From: Promerops cafer
Lineage: Eukaryota; Chordata; Aves; Passeriformes; Nectariniidae
Direction: 5' to 3'
Assembly: GCA_013398275.1 (NCBI GenBank)
Contig: VZSE01004136.1
Span: 191,104-255,103, forward strand
Length of the DNA stretch: 64,000 nucleotides
In this document: positions 22,081 to 33,419 of the stretch, in pieces
Layout of the letters: each line of letters starts with the position of its first letter
Numbering within the stretch: position 1 is the stretch's first letter
The notes under the pieces: model-generated
What the model was told of the DNA's origin: nothing
Seen by the model: the letters and a program-made list of their open reading frames with translations, nothing else
Databases searched by the model: none
Translations under genes and position numbers: made by a program

Positions 22081-24129
22081 ATCCTGTTGTTAATGTACCA
22101 ATCACACACCTACATCCCCTCAATTCTCTCCACTCCTCTAACCTGGGATGGTGTTGTTGCTTGGCCTCCTGGACTCCAGGATGGTGCTCAGCCACTGCTG
22201 CTCTGTGCCAGAAGTGCTGTAGTCAAAAAGCAGAGACATATTACTGAGGTGGAAAAAGAGATTTGAGATTTTACAGACCATGACCAAACTGAGAATAAGA
22301 TACTCTCCCAAAGAACACTTGTGCTCCACCTAGTATTTTCAGAGTGGTAGAGCAATGAGATCTGGACAAGTCAGCAAAGTCAATAACAGGCTGGGAGCAA
22401 AGTACCAGCATGATTGGAAAATAGCCATTATATACTGCATTTACATGGGGTTCTTAGTTACAGATATCAATCAATAAAAAAATAAAATTCATATTATCAA
22501 TAGCCATGTAAAGCCAAGAGACAAGGGAGTCCAGACCCAGAATATTCACTATGGACTTGGGCCAGTGATAAAGAAGATCAAAAAAGCTTCTTTAAGGTAA
22601 TGGAACATTGTTCTAGCTAAAATAAATCATATTTTTAGCAAAAGATCATGAGAAAGAATGGACTCTAAATGCAGTTGTGGGCAGACATCAAAGTGAAGAA
22701 GCTGGGGATGGTTTTGGTCCAAGCTCAGAAGGATGGAAACTGGATTGAGTATATTTGAGTTTACTGCACAATGACAGGGTGAGGGACTAATGCCATTTGG
22801 TTGCCACCCTGGCTTTGCCCAAGTTTTCCTCTGGTGCTCTCAACCTTCCTGCTGTGGGGTGCAACTGGCACTTCACCCCATCCTCAGATGCTAAAGGAAA
22901 TAGCTGGAACTGCCTCTGCCTGAACTGAGGCTGAGTAGAGCTGCAGTCTGCCAGAGCAGACTTGGTGCCCCAGCACCTGCACCCCAGCAGGAGAATAGGG
23001 ATGTGCAAGAGAAAAAAGGGAAAATAAAGATTCCTGCTGCACTCTTGTGATCCAGCACAGGAAGCATCAGGCCCAGTCATGGGGCTTTAGAGAATCTCTG
23101 CTTTTTTTGTAGTTGCTTTCCAAGCAGAAAGGAGCCTTAGAAGTTTAAGGCTGGGATTTGCAGAGTACTTCCCAGCAATTTTAGGAAGAGAAAAATGACA
23201 CTGAAGCTGAGAAGCCCTGGGGTGTCTTGCATTGCTCTCTAATGCAAGTGTCTAATGCCATTTGGTTCTGTAGGATTTCTTAGGGAAAGACCCCAAAATA
23301 CACAGCCAGTCCAGTCACTGTGGAGCTGCTTTGGCAGTGCCATCACCTCAGTGACACTTCCACAGCATCTCCTCTCTGCAGGGAGAGGGGCTGTACAGAC
23401 CTCCTCAGCTGCACAGCCTGTCTGAGAGTCTGCTTGAGAATCTGCTGTCTCCTTGAGATCACACAATTACTGGGTGTAATTGCTTAATAGAGTCACAGCA
23501 TCGTCCTCTTGTGAGAGGCAAGGGAACTGACCACATCTCTTTGTCAAGGCAGAAATCCTAGGGGTGTAGATTAGCCAATTCCCATAACCTACAAGCGTTG
23601 TGCAAGGTACTTTTGATGGATGAAACTGATTTAGGGGCCTGATAACTTGCCAGTTCAAAACAAACAAGCAAACAATTTCCCTTGTATGATGGCTGGAGAA
23701 GTTCTGATTTTTGTCAGCTCCCCACCTCAGTTTTAAAATCACAGTGGAGTCTCTTCTTGTCCTTGTTGCTGCTGCTTACTCTGCAGAGCTCAGTCCTGAA
23801 CCCCACACTGCTGCTCGGTCTCAGGGCGCTGTGAGGTCTGGATGCCTGTGGAAAAACAGCCAGCCTGGGAGTGTGTCTCCTGATCTGGATTACATGGTTG
23901 AGACATTTGTGGGATGTCCAGTTCTGAAAACATGAGAAATGGACTTGTTTCCTCGATGTGCAATTTCAGGACCATTCCTGACAAACGAAGCCATCTGCTT
24001 ACCTTAATCAAGGCATCTTGTTATGGGCTGGTCCTAGGAGTGAGTATTAAACATACTGTTCTGTGGCATTATTTATGACTTGCACTGACACTGCATCACT
24101 CTGTTATCCATACTTATAGAAAAAGACCC
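22081..24129. other. Intergenic, unique sequence
   Basis: No gene recognised. The part 22250-22780 is AT-rich and could contain a very old transposon, but I cannot name a family. Open frames are all below 100 codons. Confidence 0.55.
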
Positions 24130-24400
24130 ACTGTAAGTATAATTAGTTAATAAATCACCATGAGTGATAAACAGAATGATGGATGCAGGTTTCAGTTGAT
24201 CACTTTTTTATTAAGGAGAGATAAATCAGCATCATATTGTTGCTGTAAACCTTTCAAATTGGTCAAAAATCTTGCAATGCTGAAATGCAGCAGGGAGGTG
24301 ATTAACGTGTCAATTGTGCAGCAACAAATTGCACCTGATAATTGTTATCAATCAATCCTTTTAATTTCTCTCCGGTGTAATGGGTGTTATACATCATCCT
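24130..24400. promoter_or_regulatory. Candidate enhancer / conserved non-coding element
   Basis: Dense in TAATTA, TTAATAAA, TTGATCAC, GATAAATCA, GTCAATTGTGCA and TTATCAATCAATCC words over 270 bases, with no CpG to speak of and no repeat. GTGCA...TGCAC makes a small inverted repeat near 24315-24335. The composition and motif packing match deeply conserved developmental enhancers. It is the most convincing such stretch in this half of the window. Confidence 0.42.
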
Positions 24401-27400
24401 GCTCTCCTGCCTCTTCACCATGGCTTTTGCAACCTTTCCTCCACACCCAGGCACCTCTCCAGGCATCTCCTCCAGCCTCAGCCCATCTCCTGTGCCTGGC
24501 TGCTGCAGCTCCTGCAAAGCCTTTCAGCCTTCACCTAACCCTGCATTGCTCTTGGTCTTCTGGACTGGCCCCACCTGATATAAGAAAAGGCCAACACAGC
24601 CCCCACATAACCTTCTGGTTTCATTTTTGCTAATAACATCACTCTGTCAGAGCTACAAGTCTCACTAATAAAGGTTGGGTAAAACTTGAAAAGGCAGAGG
24701 CTGTGGAGAAGTGATGGTAACAGATTAAGCTGGGTCCTGCCATCCATCCAGGCATTCACCCCAGGTTGAGTCAAAGTCTGGCAGCTTTGACCTGTTTTAT
24801 GTAACAAGATGAGAAACTGGCAATAAGGGGGCAACATCCCTTCCTCCCAAGGAGCAGACAGGTCAGGCATAGGGGGGAAGCACTGCAGCTCTCAGAGGAA
24901 GGGGCTGAACCAGAGATGCAGTGAAACCTTTGGCTTTGCACAAACTTTTTTGGTCCCTTGGTGATTAGCCACTGCTTTAAAAAGTGAATCTTTATTTTCT
25001 TAAGGCTGGGCTCACAGCTCTTTTTGGTGTCTTCAATATACCAAAGGAGAAAACCCAGATTTTAACCCCTTTTCCTGCACGTAATGGCCAGGGAGGATTG
25101 TCTACAGAGATCGAGAGCCATCTGCAGTGGTTGCATCCCTGGCATCAGGGAAAGGGCTTTCTCCTGCATCATTTACTGTAGGATTTGGCCACACCACTGT
25201 CTCCTGTTGCTACAGCCTGTGCTCATACAAAGTAAGGGAGGGCCAGGAGGTGGCCCAGAGACCTTCCCTGAGTGCCTGGGGTCAGACACCACAGGGACAG
25301 GGCTTGAAGCAAGGATGCTGCTTTAACCCACAGCTCCAGTTAGACAGTGGTTTGATGCCCTTTAGCAAGTGAAACCATTTCTAGTGCAAAATTCTGCCTG
25401 CAGCTCAATGCAGAGGTGGCAAAAAAGTGCTCAGGAATTACTTTCATCTACAGTTTTGCCAGACTGAAACAGGGAATCTTACTTGGAGCAGGCTGAGAGC
25501 TTGGCCTGCGCTGCACGTTCCGGGGAGTCAGATGTGCAGCAGACAGGAGCTGTGTGCTTTGCCAGCTGGAGAGAGCCCTGCAAGGACCCAGCTATGTTTA
25601 GCCAGCAGTGAAATATGTGCCTTTCTGCCCTGCTCCCAAGGGAGTCTGCTACTTCCTCCATAAGACCACACCACCTTTTATAGCCCATGTGCTTGCATGG
25701 CAGAGCCCAGCTAACAGGCAGGATATTATTGGATATTATTGGAAGCAAGCATTTTTCTCTTTGCAACATGGCCATACATTCACAGCTCGTTCCTGGTGGT
25801 CAAAGCCCTTGATGCCACATGTAAAATTCCACTGGAATTACCAGGCACATTAATGCCCTGGATTTCACTTGTCCACTGAACAAAAACCAAAGCTGAGCAG
25901 CTCTTATAACAGAGTTGGTGAAGAGTGAGGCTTTACCTTGAGTCACAAGTGGATCTTCAGGGCTCATGTCCTCAGCTGGTGGGTATCCACATGGCTCCAT
26001 GGGAATGATGGAACTTCCACAGGTGGAGGAGAGGGGTGGCATCTTCCACTCTCCCAAAACCTCTTTCCTGCCCTATCCACATTCAGCCTGGCTCTGGCTC
26101 TTCCTGCCTTTTTCTGTTTCATCATGGTCTCCCCTCTGTGTACATCGTATCTGTCAGGTCTCATATCCCCATGACATAGCATCCTCTCATATTATACTTG
26201 CCATAATACAGAGAAGATGAATATTGCCCCATAAATGCCTCTTAAGTTAATGTGAAACTACATCTTGCTACATCATGTATTCAACAAGCCATCATTTTCC
26301 TCATAAATTTTGAGGAGCATTTTACCTTCTTGAAACGATTGGCTTGTGTGTCCGGCTGGGAAATAATCACAGCCCGTGGCCTGGGCTGGCTGCAGGGGCT
26401 GTAAATCATCCCAGGGCTGAGCAGCCATCCTGCCCTCCCCTCCTGAGCCCAGCTGATTGGCTTTATGGCATCAGCTCAGCACAAGTGACCCTGCTCAACT
26501 GCCAGCCCTTAAATCAGCACCAGACAGGTGTCACTCTGCATGGAGAAGAGCCTCACTTCTTCCTTGGCATGGAAAGAGAAGATTTCTGATGCTGCAGCAC
26601 AGATCCACTAACAGCAATCAGCACTCAGGCACACATTACATACTAACAGCCTATCATTTTTGATTTTACTGGGTTATTTCCGACACTTCTCCTTCTGCAG
26701 TGGTGAGTACACAGCACTGGAACCACTCAGATTATGAATACTCACCAGATTTTCCATTTTGTCATGGGCCCATGGAGCCCAGAGACCTTCCTGCACCCAA
26801 GAGTTACACTCCAAGCTGCAAACTGGGCTACCCCTTTTCAGTGGGCAGGGACCAAAAGGGAGGACTTGCACTTGGGACGCTCAGCTTGAAGGAGATGTGA
26901 ATTGACTCACAGAACAGGGACCACCACTGACCATTTTGATTGCTCTGTGTAGGAAGCACCACAAGCTATAAAGATGCCTGACCACATGAATGGACTTGTC
27001 TTATTAAAATTAAGCAGGTGATCTGCTCACTCTGGTATTGTTCAGGACAGAAGAGAGACCAGGGAAGCAAAAGCAGCCAACCCCCCCCAGCTTACACCAG
27101 ACCCTTTTTTCCTGGTAGCCACTGTGACCTTTAAACCACAACTGTGGGCTGAACACTGCAGCAAATGAGTTTCCAGGCCTCCCTTGGCAGCCATTCCCCT
27201 TGACAAAATCCATCATGCACTTTGGCCTGAACAGCTAGTTCCAGCACTTGGTTTTGGGGAGGAATGACACCGGATAATGCATGCTGTATATGCCTGGAGT
27301 ACACTTAGGTACACCTTGGTATTAAATCCCTTATTTTTCCATACACAGCTTTTGCTGCCAGAGGCAGCCCAGCTAAAGCCAAGTGATAGCAGTTTAAACG

Positions 27401-27774
27401 CTGTTTTAATCACATTTTTCCTACCTGATGACAGATTGCCCTCTCCACGAGCAGGGTCAGACTGGCCCTGGGGCTGGACATGCCCGTGCTCTTCAGGCAG
27501 CTCCTCCCAGTGAAGCCCACCCTGCCCTGGCTGCTGTGCTCATGCCATGTTTTCCCTGGACAGCTGAGCAGCCTGGAGCCTTCCTTGGAAAAGGAAATGA
27601 ATTTCCTCCCGGCTGCCACTTCTCTGCAGAACTGCCTTTTGGGAAGCTTCAATAACACCAATTCCCTCCTGCATTCAAGTACCCCTGAACGAATGACCCT
27701 GCTAGTGGTGCAGTTTTTCCCTGCGCCCGCCTCCCCCCGTCTCCCTCTCCCCCAACTTTGATTTGATCAGGCCA
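24401..27774. other. Intergenic, unique sequence
   Basis: No gene recognised. A 10-bp direct duplication (GGATATTATT twice) lies at 25721-25740. Eight C in a row occur near 27082. Open frames do not exceed 111 codons and overlap in opposite directions. Confidence 0.6.
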
Positions 27775-27996
27775 AATCTGAAATGATGTGTGAAAGTAAT
27801 GATATTTTGTAATTAAATCTCTGGTGATGGCGCCTCTAATTTGTGGTACATGCATTGTTCATAAGGAAAAAGGCATCAATTCATTTTCTGACTGGCTACT
27901 CCAGGGACTCGTAATTAGACCCAGTTCATCTCTTGCTGCCTTGCATATTAAAGAGCTACTGAAACGCAAAGGGAATTTGGCAAAGGGCTTTGTTTT
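27775..27996. promoter_or_regulatory. Candidate conserved non-coding element
   Basis: AT-rich, with GTAATGATATTTTGTAATTA, CTCGTAATTAGACCC and GCATATTAAAGAGC words and a single CpG-containing GGCGCC. It has no coding or repeat signal. It is directly followed by long A runs. Confidence 0.33.
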
Positions 27997-28056
27997 AAAA
28001 AAAAAAAAATAAAAAAACCCCTTCTAATAATGTTAGCTCAATTAGAAGCACTCAGG

Positions 28057-28087
<31 letters not shown>

Positions 28088-28122
28088 NNNNNNNNNNNNN
28101 NNNNNNNNNNNNNNNNAAAAAA
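27997..28122 (+). repeat. Poly(A) runs and 29-base assembly gap
   Basis: Thirteen A (27997-28009), T, seven A. After 43 bases come at least 27 A (28061-28087), 29 N (28088-28116) and six more A. The gap probably marks an unresolved homopolymer. I see no retrotransposon body or target-site duplication around it. Confidence 0.9.
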
Positions 28123-30054
28123 TAGGAAGTTCTGGATCATCCAGAAAATAGAGGCAAAATTTTGAACAAGTGGACCAGGGCAGAGCCTTCATTGACCTGC
28201 TGCAAAGACCAGGGGCCAGTTTTACCTATTCCCTGAGAAACTGTGACATTCCCAGCATTATTTGTAAAAGAAAAACATGTGGCAATACACGTCACAGAAT
28301 CCTGTCTTCAGATGTTACTCTTCTGCTCTGCCTCCAGAATAAAAGGGAGAAAACTTTGATTATCTACAATTTGAAGAGAAACATCAGGGAAAGACATGAA
28401 ACAGCACAGCGTTGTGGAAAGGGAAACAAGGCAGCAGAGACAAAGGTTGTTTCATAGGGTCAATGCCATAACTGTGTATTTACATACCATATTATTGTAC
28501 ATTCACAGAATTTGCTGGGAATATTTTAAACAAGTCTCAGATGGAAAATGCTTGGTCCTGTCATAGTTACCAAAAACCATAATGAAAGCAAATTCAGTAG
28601 GTACTGGCTGTAATAAGGAACAGCCCCCAAAGATTCCCCGAGCTTCCCACTTGCAGCAGCATGAGAAACTACATTCCCATCCCACAAGGATTTTAAGAGA
28701 ACAAATTCCCTCCCTCAACGAGTGCAAAGTTGAGGTCTCAAAAGCACTCACGTCCTGGTTACCCAGCAAAAAAAAGTCACTGGGGTCAGAAGAGTTTGGG
28801 TTTGATCTTTTTAACACTTTAAATGAATCAATTCTGTCAGTGCTGGCTTCCCAATGAGAAGTTGCTTCAATATTAGAGTCAAACACTAACAAAGATGCTG
28901 AAACCAAACACTGACATTTTCAAAACTTTTTCCTGCCTTCGCATTCACTCCTCAAGAAAAAAAGAAAACTCCAGAAAAAGATGCACATCTGGGGAATCTG
29001 TGTTCCTGATGAAGCAGCAGCTTTTGAGATCCCTTCCCAGTGCTCTGGGCCCCAGAGCAAAGCTGGCAATTTCTTGCCCACTGTGGATGATGGCTGTTCT
29101 GGCAGCAGCAGCTGCAGCAGGTCCCTTATGCTGGTGGCCATTCAATCCATGCAAATGAGGCATTATAACAACTACTTCAGACCCCAAACATCCTTGTCAC
29201 CCCAACAGCCACCCTTTGGGTCTCCTGGTGCACCCAGACACAGGCTGTTAATCAGAGCAGCCCTCCCAGCCCAGCACAGGGGATTAAAAACAGCTCCAGC
29301 TCAAAGTGGGAGTTTTGTGCTCCTCCTCAGTTTCACAGGAGGCACATTTATTGTTCCAACACCAAGAAATCCTTGGGTAGAGGGATGGGAAGGGACAGCT
29401 GCAGAAGCACCTAAGGGAGGGTTTCACTGCACACCCAGCTCTGAAATGTTCCCTGCAAAAACAAGGCCAGGGAAAGGAGCAGGTGATGAAGAAGCAGATG
29501 AGGAACCTGCAGGAGTTAGAATCATCTCTGTCAAGAGCAGCCAGGCTGGCACACACACAGCACAGACACCAGCCAGGAACACTAATTCTGGATATTTACT
29601 GCAGGACCTTTCTGGGTGCACTTAAAATGCTGCACTTTCTGCTCACAGAAAAAAAAAAAGAGACAGGAAAGCAGCAAGCAGGTTTCACCTGGGAATGCAC
29701 CCTGACCTGTCAGTTAACGGGGTGCTGCAGAGATGAGCAAATATCTTAACAAAATCCACACACTTTTAAAGAGAGTTATTTTCAGTTAATTCCTCTGCTT
29801 TTATGGGGAGTCCCAGCATCTGGCAGAGCCTCCCAGCCCTGTGCCATGCTGAGTTCAGCTCCTCTGGCTGGGCAATCCTGTGTTTTCAAAGGAGGCTGCA
29901 AAGACCCTGCTTCAAGGCAGGGTAAGGCAGCCCCAGGGTGGGAACCTTCCTCCCCTGCCCAGCCCAGCCCCACACTCATCTCCAGCCAGGCCCATGCTCA
30001 GGGTTCACTCTGTGCCAGGCCATGGCTATAATTCTGAACAGGGAAAGGTATCAA
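28123..30054. other. Intergenic, unique sequence
   Basis: No gene recognised. The largest open frame is 214 codons (28981-29625 plus), compositionally random. An 11-A run lies at 29649-29659. Confidence 0.6.
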
Positions 30055-30440
30055 CATCTCAAAACAGCTTAATTATTCTGAGAATGCTTAGCTATTAGCA
30101 AAGACAAGAGAGCTCAGGGCTATTTTTCAGCATTAATTTTCCATTTGAAATGAATTCCTTTTGGTTACACTTTTTAAATGTTTCTTTTAATTAGACGCAA
30201 TTACTTCAGAAGAATTGCTTTTATTTCTAAGCCTGAGATCTCAATGATAAAGCTGTTAACTGGCTGAGCTGAATGCTGTGTATGGCTCATTTAGCTGGTA
30301 CACTAAAGTATATTGAACTAGGAAATTATACAGTGAATCAGCTATTAATTCATTTTATGATCCTTTCACTCTAACATCCTGAATGAGATCTTTGGGGGAA
30401 ATTTAGTCACAATACATATAATTGTTCAACTATATATATG
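30055..30440. promoter_or_regulatory. Candidate enhancer / conserved non-coding element
   Basis: About 385 bp, AT-rich, almost CpG-free. It contains GCTTAATTATTC, AGCATTAATTTTCC, CTTTTAATTAGACGC, TGATAAAGCTGTTAACTGG and GCTATTAATTCATTTT. There is no repeat family signature and no open frame. Motif packing suggests a homeodomain-driven enhancer. Conservation is not tested. Confidence 0.4.
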
Positions 30441-32689
30441 CCACTGGTTTACTGCTCTGAGGTTACAGGCGCTGCAGAGATAATCAGAGTGAACTGTGCA
30501 AACAGCATTGACTCCTGACTCTGGTGCTGCAGGGAGCATCCTTAGAGCAGGGAGAAGCAAAGCACAAGCCATGGACACATCCCCTGTCCAGAGCTGGGAA
30601 AAATAAACCTGAAATTCTGCTGTGTGACAGTCCACACACCAGTGCTGCCAAAGGAAAACCTGTGCTTTCCCTTCTGGGCCCACTTGTGTTATCACAATGT
30701 TTGGGGAAGGCAGGAGCTTGGTGCTGGCTGAACATCAAACCTCTGCAAACCACCTGAGAACTGTGAGTGAGGTTTTCTCCAAGGGTTCTGTCCCCTGGAG
30801 AAAATCAGTACATTCCCTCAGACCATGTAGTACTTGAATCACAACTTGTACCTTTCAAACTAGGGGCTGGTTAATCAGCTTCTACAGCATCAGCTGGTGC
30901 TGTGTGGGCAGGACCAGCCCTGGTTTGAAAAAATATCAGTGCAACCCTGGATCCCCTTCCTGTGTGTCCATGGCAGCTCCTCACCCTGCAGCTTTGCCCC
31001 TCCTTTGGGTGTCTTGACCCTGCTGTGTGGGGCAAAAGATGTCACAGTGGCAACACACATCTCACCAGGGAGCAGCAGATGGGCTCTGACCCTTCACCAG
31101 CTCCTCGGAGCCTGCCTGGGAAATCCCTGCCTGGGAAATCCATGCCTGGGCTCAGCCCTGCTGGCTTAGTCTAAACTTTCCCCATGTCACTGCTGGATTT
31201 CAGGCCACTGATGGACTGTAATGCTGATTTCAACTCGTCCTCACAGCTCAAGAGATTATTAAAAATGTCTGGTGGCCTAATACAAATAAGGATTTGTGTT
31301 TCAGTTTCCAGGAATTTTCCTGTGGGGAACACCTAAATGCCACTCCCATTCCACAATCAGTGTGGGAACCCAGCAAGAGTCCCATATCCCAAAAGGGATT
31401 TTCCAGCAGATCACAAGCCCTTCTAGCATTGCAGCAGGGCTCAGATGCATGTTAAGCAGTTGTACATACTGCAGAGTCACCATATGGATATCTCTGTAAT
31501 TGAAAATGTAATGTAAACCTTGGCATCCAGGGTTGTCTTCTGCAGAAATCATTGTGGAAATGTCATATAATTAATGAATTGCATCAGCTATCAGGGAAAA
31601 AGACATTTTAACCATGGGATCATGGGACTTTATTACTGTAGATGGACTAAATCTGTATCTTCCAGCATAGATCAGTCCTGACAAAAGTCTGAGGTTGCCA
31701 GCTGGCCAGGTTTGTTTTTACTAACTTAGCTCTCTTATTATTTTAATGAAGTTCAACTGATGCTGCATAAAAGCCAATTTCTCTAAATGCTGCCAATAAA
31801 TTAAAATAAAGATGTTGTGTGTGAAGATTGGCAGGTGTCTCCCTGCAGATTTTATCAAGCTTCCAAGCAGAGCCCCCACTTCAGCAAAAGCTGTGGCCAA
31901 ATGTTGCCTGTGGAAAGCAGCAAGGCAATGGAGCTTGGAGCAATTAGCAAAATCGTAATTAGTGCCAGCTCAGCACCTATCAGTGGGGGTGTGCACAGAG
32001 AGGGTCCCTTAGGACCACTGGGATGCCAGTCCAGGGTTTGCAGCAGGGGCTCTGGGCTGGTGCTACAGCTTCTGTGGGAACATGGGATGAATCTTCTGCC
32101 CTGGGACTTCGGCCACCTCAGTGTGGCAGTGACCATACTGAAACCTGCACTGTGGCTATGGCCAGTTCTCTACAAAGTGCAGCATTCAGCAAAACCCCAC
32201 TCTGAGGGACTGATCCCCTTGTGACTACAAGCCCACAAGGGCCTGAGAGCCGGGGCAGAGGAGGGCTCTGGAGCTGGGGCAGAGCCAGGCTGCAGGAGGA
32301 AGCCATGCAGCTCGTGTTTCCTCTGGCAGGACGGAAAGCAGCCGAGATTTGCTTGGTTTGGGAATTCAGTGGCAAAGTGCCACTGCCACAGCCTGCACGG
32401 GAGGAAGTTGTTGGGTGAGCACTCGCTGCAATCTGGGCTTTCCCAAGCACACAGCTCTTGTGGCTCCAAGCACCTACAAGAGGTCAGAGCACTCACACAT
32501 GCTCCTGGACTAGGCTGCTGGATTCTGAGAAGAGCAGCCATCCATCCCCCCTCAGCAGGGGAACTGCCCAGATCCTCAGGGGGGAGCCACGTTGTCCTGC
32601 CTACACAGCTGTGGCACACAAATGTCCCCAAATCATCTCTGCTGACCTGCCTTGCAGTTCCAAGATATTTGGTACTTAGCTGTTCAGAA
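30441..32689. other. Intergenic, unique sequence
   Basis: No gene recognised. Open frames up to 153 codons (32170-32631 minus) are opposed by similar frames on the plus strand. A smaller AT-rich part lies at 31550-31830. Confidence 0.6.
31111..31150 (+). repeat. 15-bp tandem repeat, about 2.7 copies
   Basis: CCTGCCTGGGAAATC is repeated twice exactly, then CATGCCTGGG. Confidence 0.85.
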
Positions 32690-32890
32690 GTGTTTGCTTA
32701 ATGCACACAGGGTTAGCTTCCAAAATGTACTGTCCAGGAAGCAGAGCTACCAGGGTTATTACAAAACCATGCATTAGTATAAATTGCTTTAGTTAATTGG
32801 CCATATAAATTCATACTAATGTGGTACCCTTAATTATATTTATCAATTAACAAAGCAGCTTTCTAGTATTGCCATTTTCCATGCTTTCAT
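32690..32890. promoter_or_regulatory. Candidate conserved non-coding element with internal hairpin
   Basis: AT-rich with GTTAATTGGCC, CTTAATTATATTTATCAATT and CCATATAAATT words. The centre is an inverted repeat (32772-32821). Neither a coding nor a repeat family signal is present. Confidence 0.38.
32772..32821. repeat. Inverted repeat, 14-bp arms with one mismatch
   Basis: CATTAGTATAAATT (32772-32785) pairs with AATTCATACTAATG (32808-32821) at 13 of 14 positions around a 22-base spacer that holds GTTAATTGGCC. It could form a cruciform or present two mirrored homeodomain sites. Confidence 0.75.
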
Positions 32891-33408
32891 ACATTTAGTT
32901 GGTGACAAGTTTCAGTGAAATTCTCTGGAACTTCAAAAAGGCACTGGTGCTCTAGCAGTCCTGCCACTTCCAGGGACCCATCCCAGGCTGGATAGCTATC
33001 CATGAGCTTTTTGCTTTGCACTTTTGTTACATTTGCACTTATAAATTCAAGCTTATTTTGGCAACTTAAGCCACTTGAAAAGTACTTTCCTATTTTAAAA
33101 GAAATGAAGTTACCAGAATTTTGCACGACTTTGCAGCTGAACAGGCCCCATCCACCTCTGGTGTGACAAAGTCTTTGGCTACTGTATCCCATAATTGCCA
33201 CCAAAGGCTTGTCCATCCTTGCTCCCTTTTCATAAGACAAAAGGGGTGGGAAAGGTTTCACAGCTTCATTTGGAAGCTCAGCCTGCACTGTGCCTTCCCT
33301 CCATAATCTGCCCGAGTCCTGCCTGGCCTGCACCTGCCTAGGACACACTCATGGGGATGCTCAGACCATTCAGAAGAAACACCTTTTCCCCTCAGACCAG
33401 AGCTGCAA

Positions 33409-33419
33409 GCTGAGTCAGC
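33409..33419. promoter_or_regulatory. Maf recognition element (T-MARE) / AP-1 site
   Basis: GCTGAGTCAGC is a perfect 11-bp palindrome matching the 13-bp T-MARE consensus TGCTGAGTCAGCA at all positions except the outermost base on each side. The TGAGTCA centre also fits AP-1, NF-E2, NRF2 and BACH factors. The GC flanks favour Maf-containing dimers. Binding is not shown. Confidence 0.5.

Noticed and set aside
22250..22790. AT-rich stretch that might be an old LTR or ancient CR1
   Set aside because: I could not match any family signature or find terminal repeats or target-site duplications.
22787..23267. 16-base exact repeat CTAATGCCATTTGGTT at 22787 and about 23252
   Set aside because: One such match is expected by chance in 64 kb, and the flanks do not match.
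28981..29625. 214-codon plus-strand frame
   Set aside because: Random-like composition and minus-strand frames opposing it. No supporting context.
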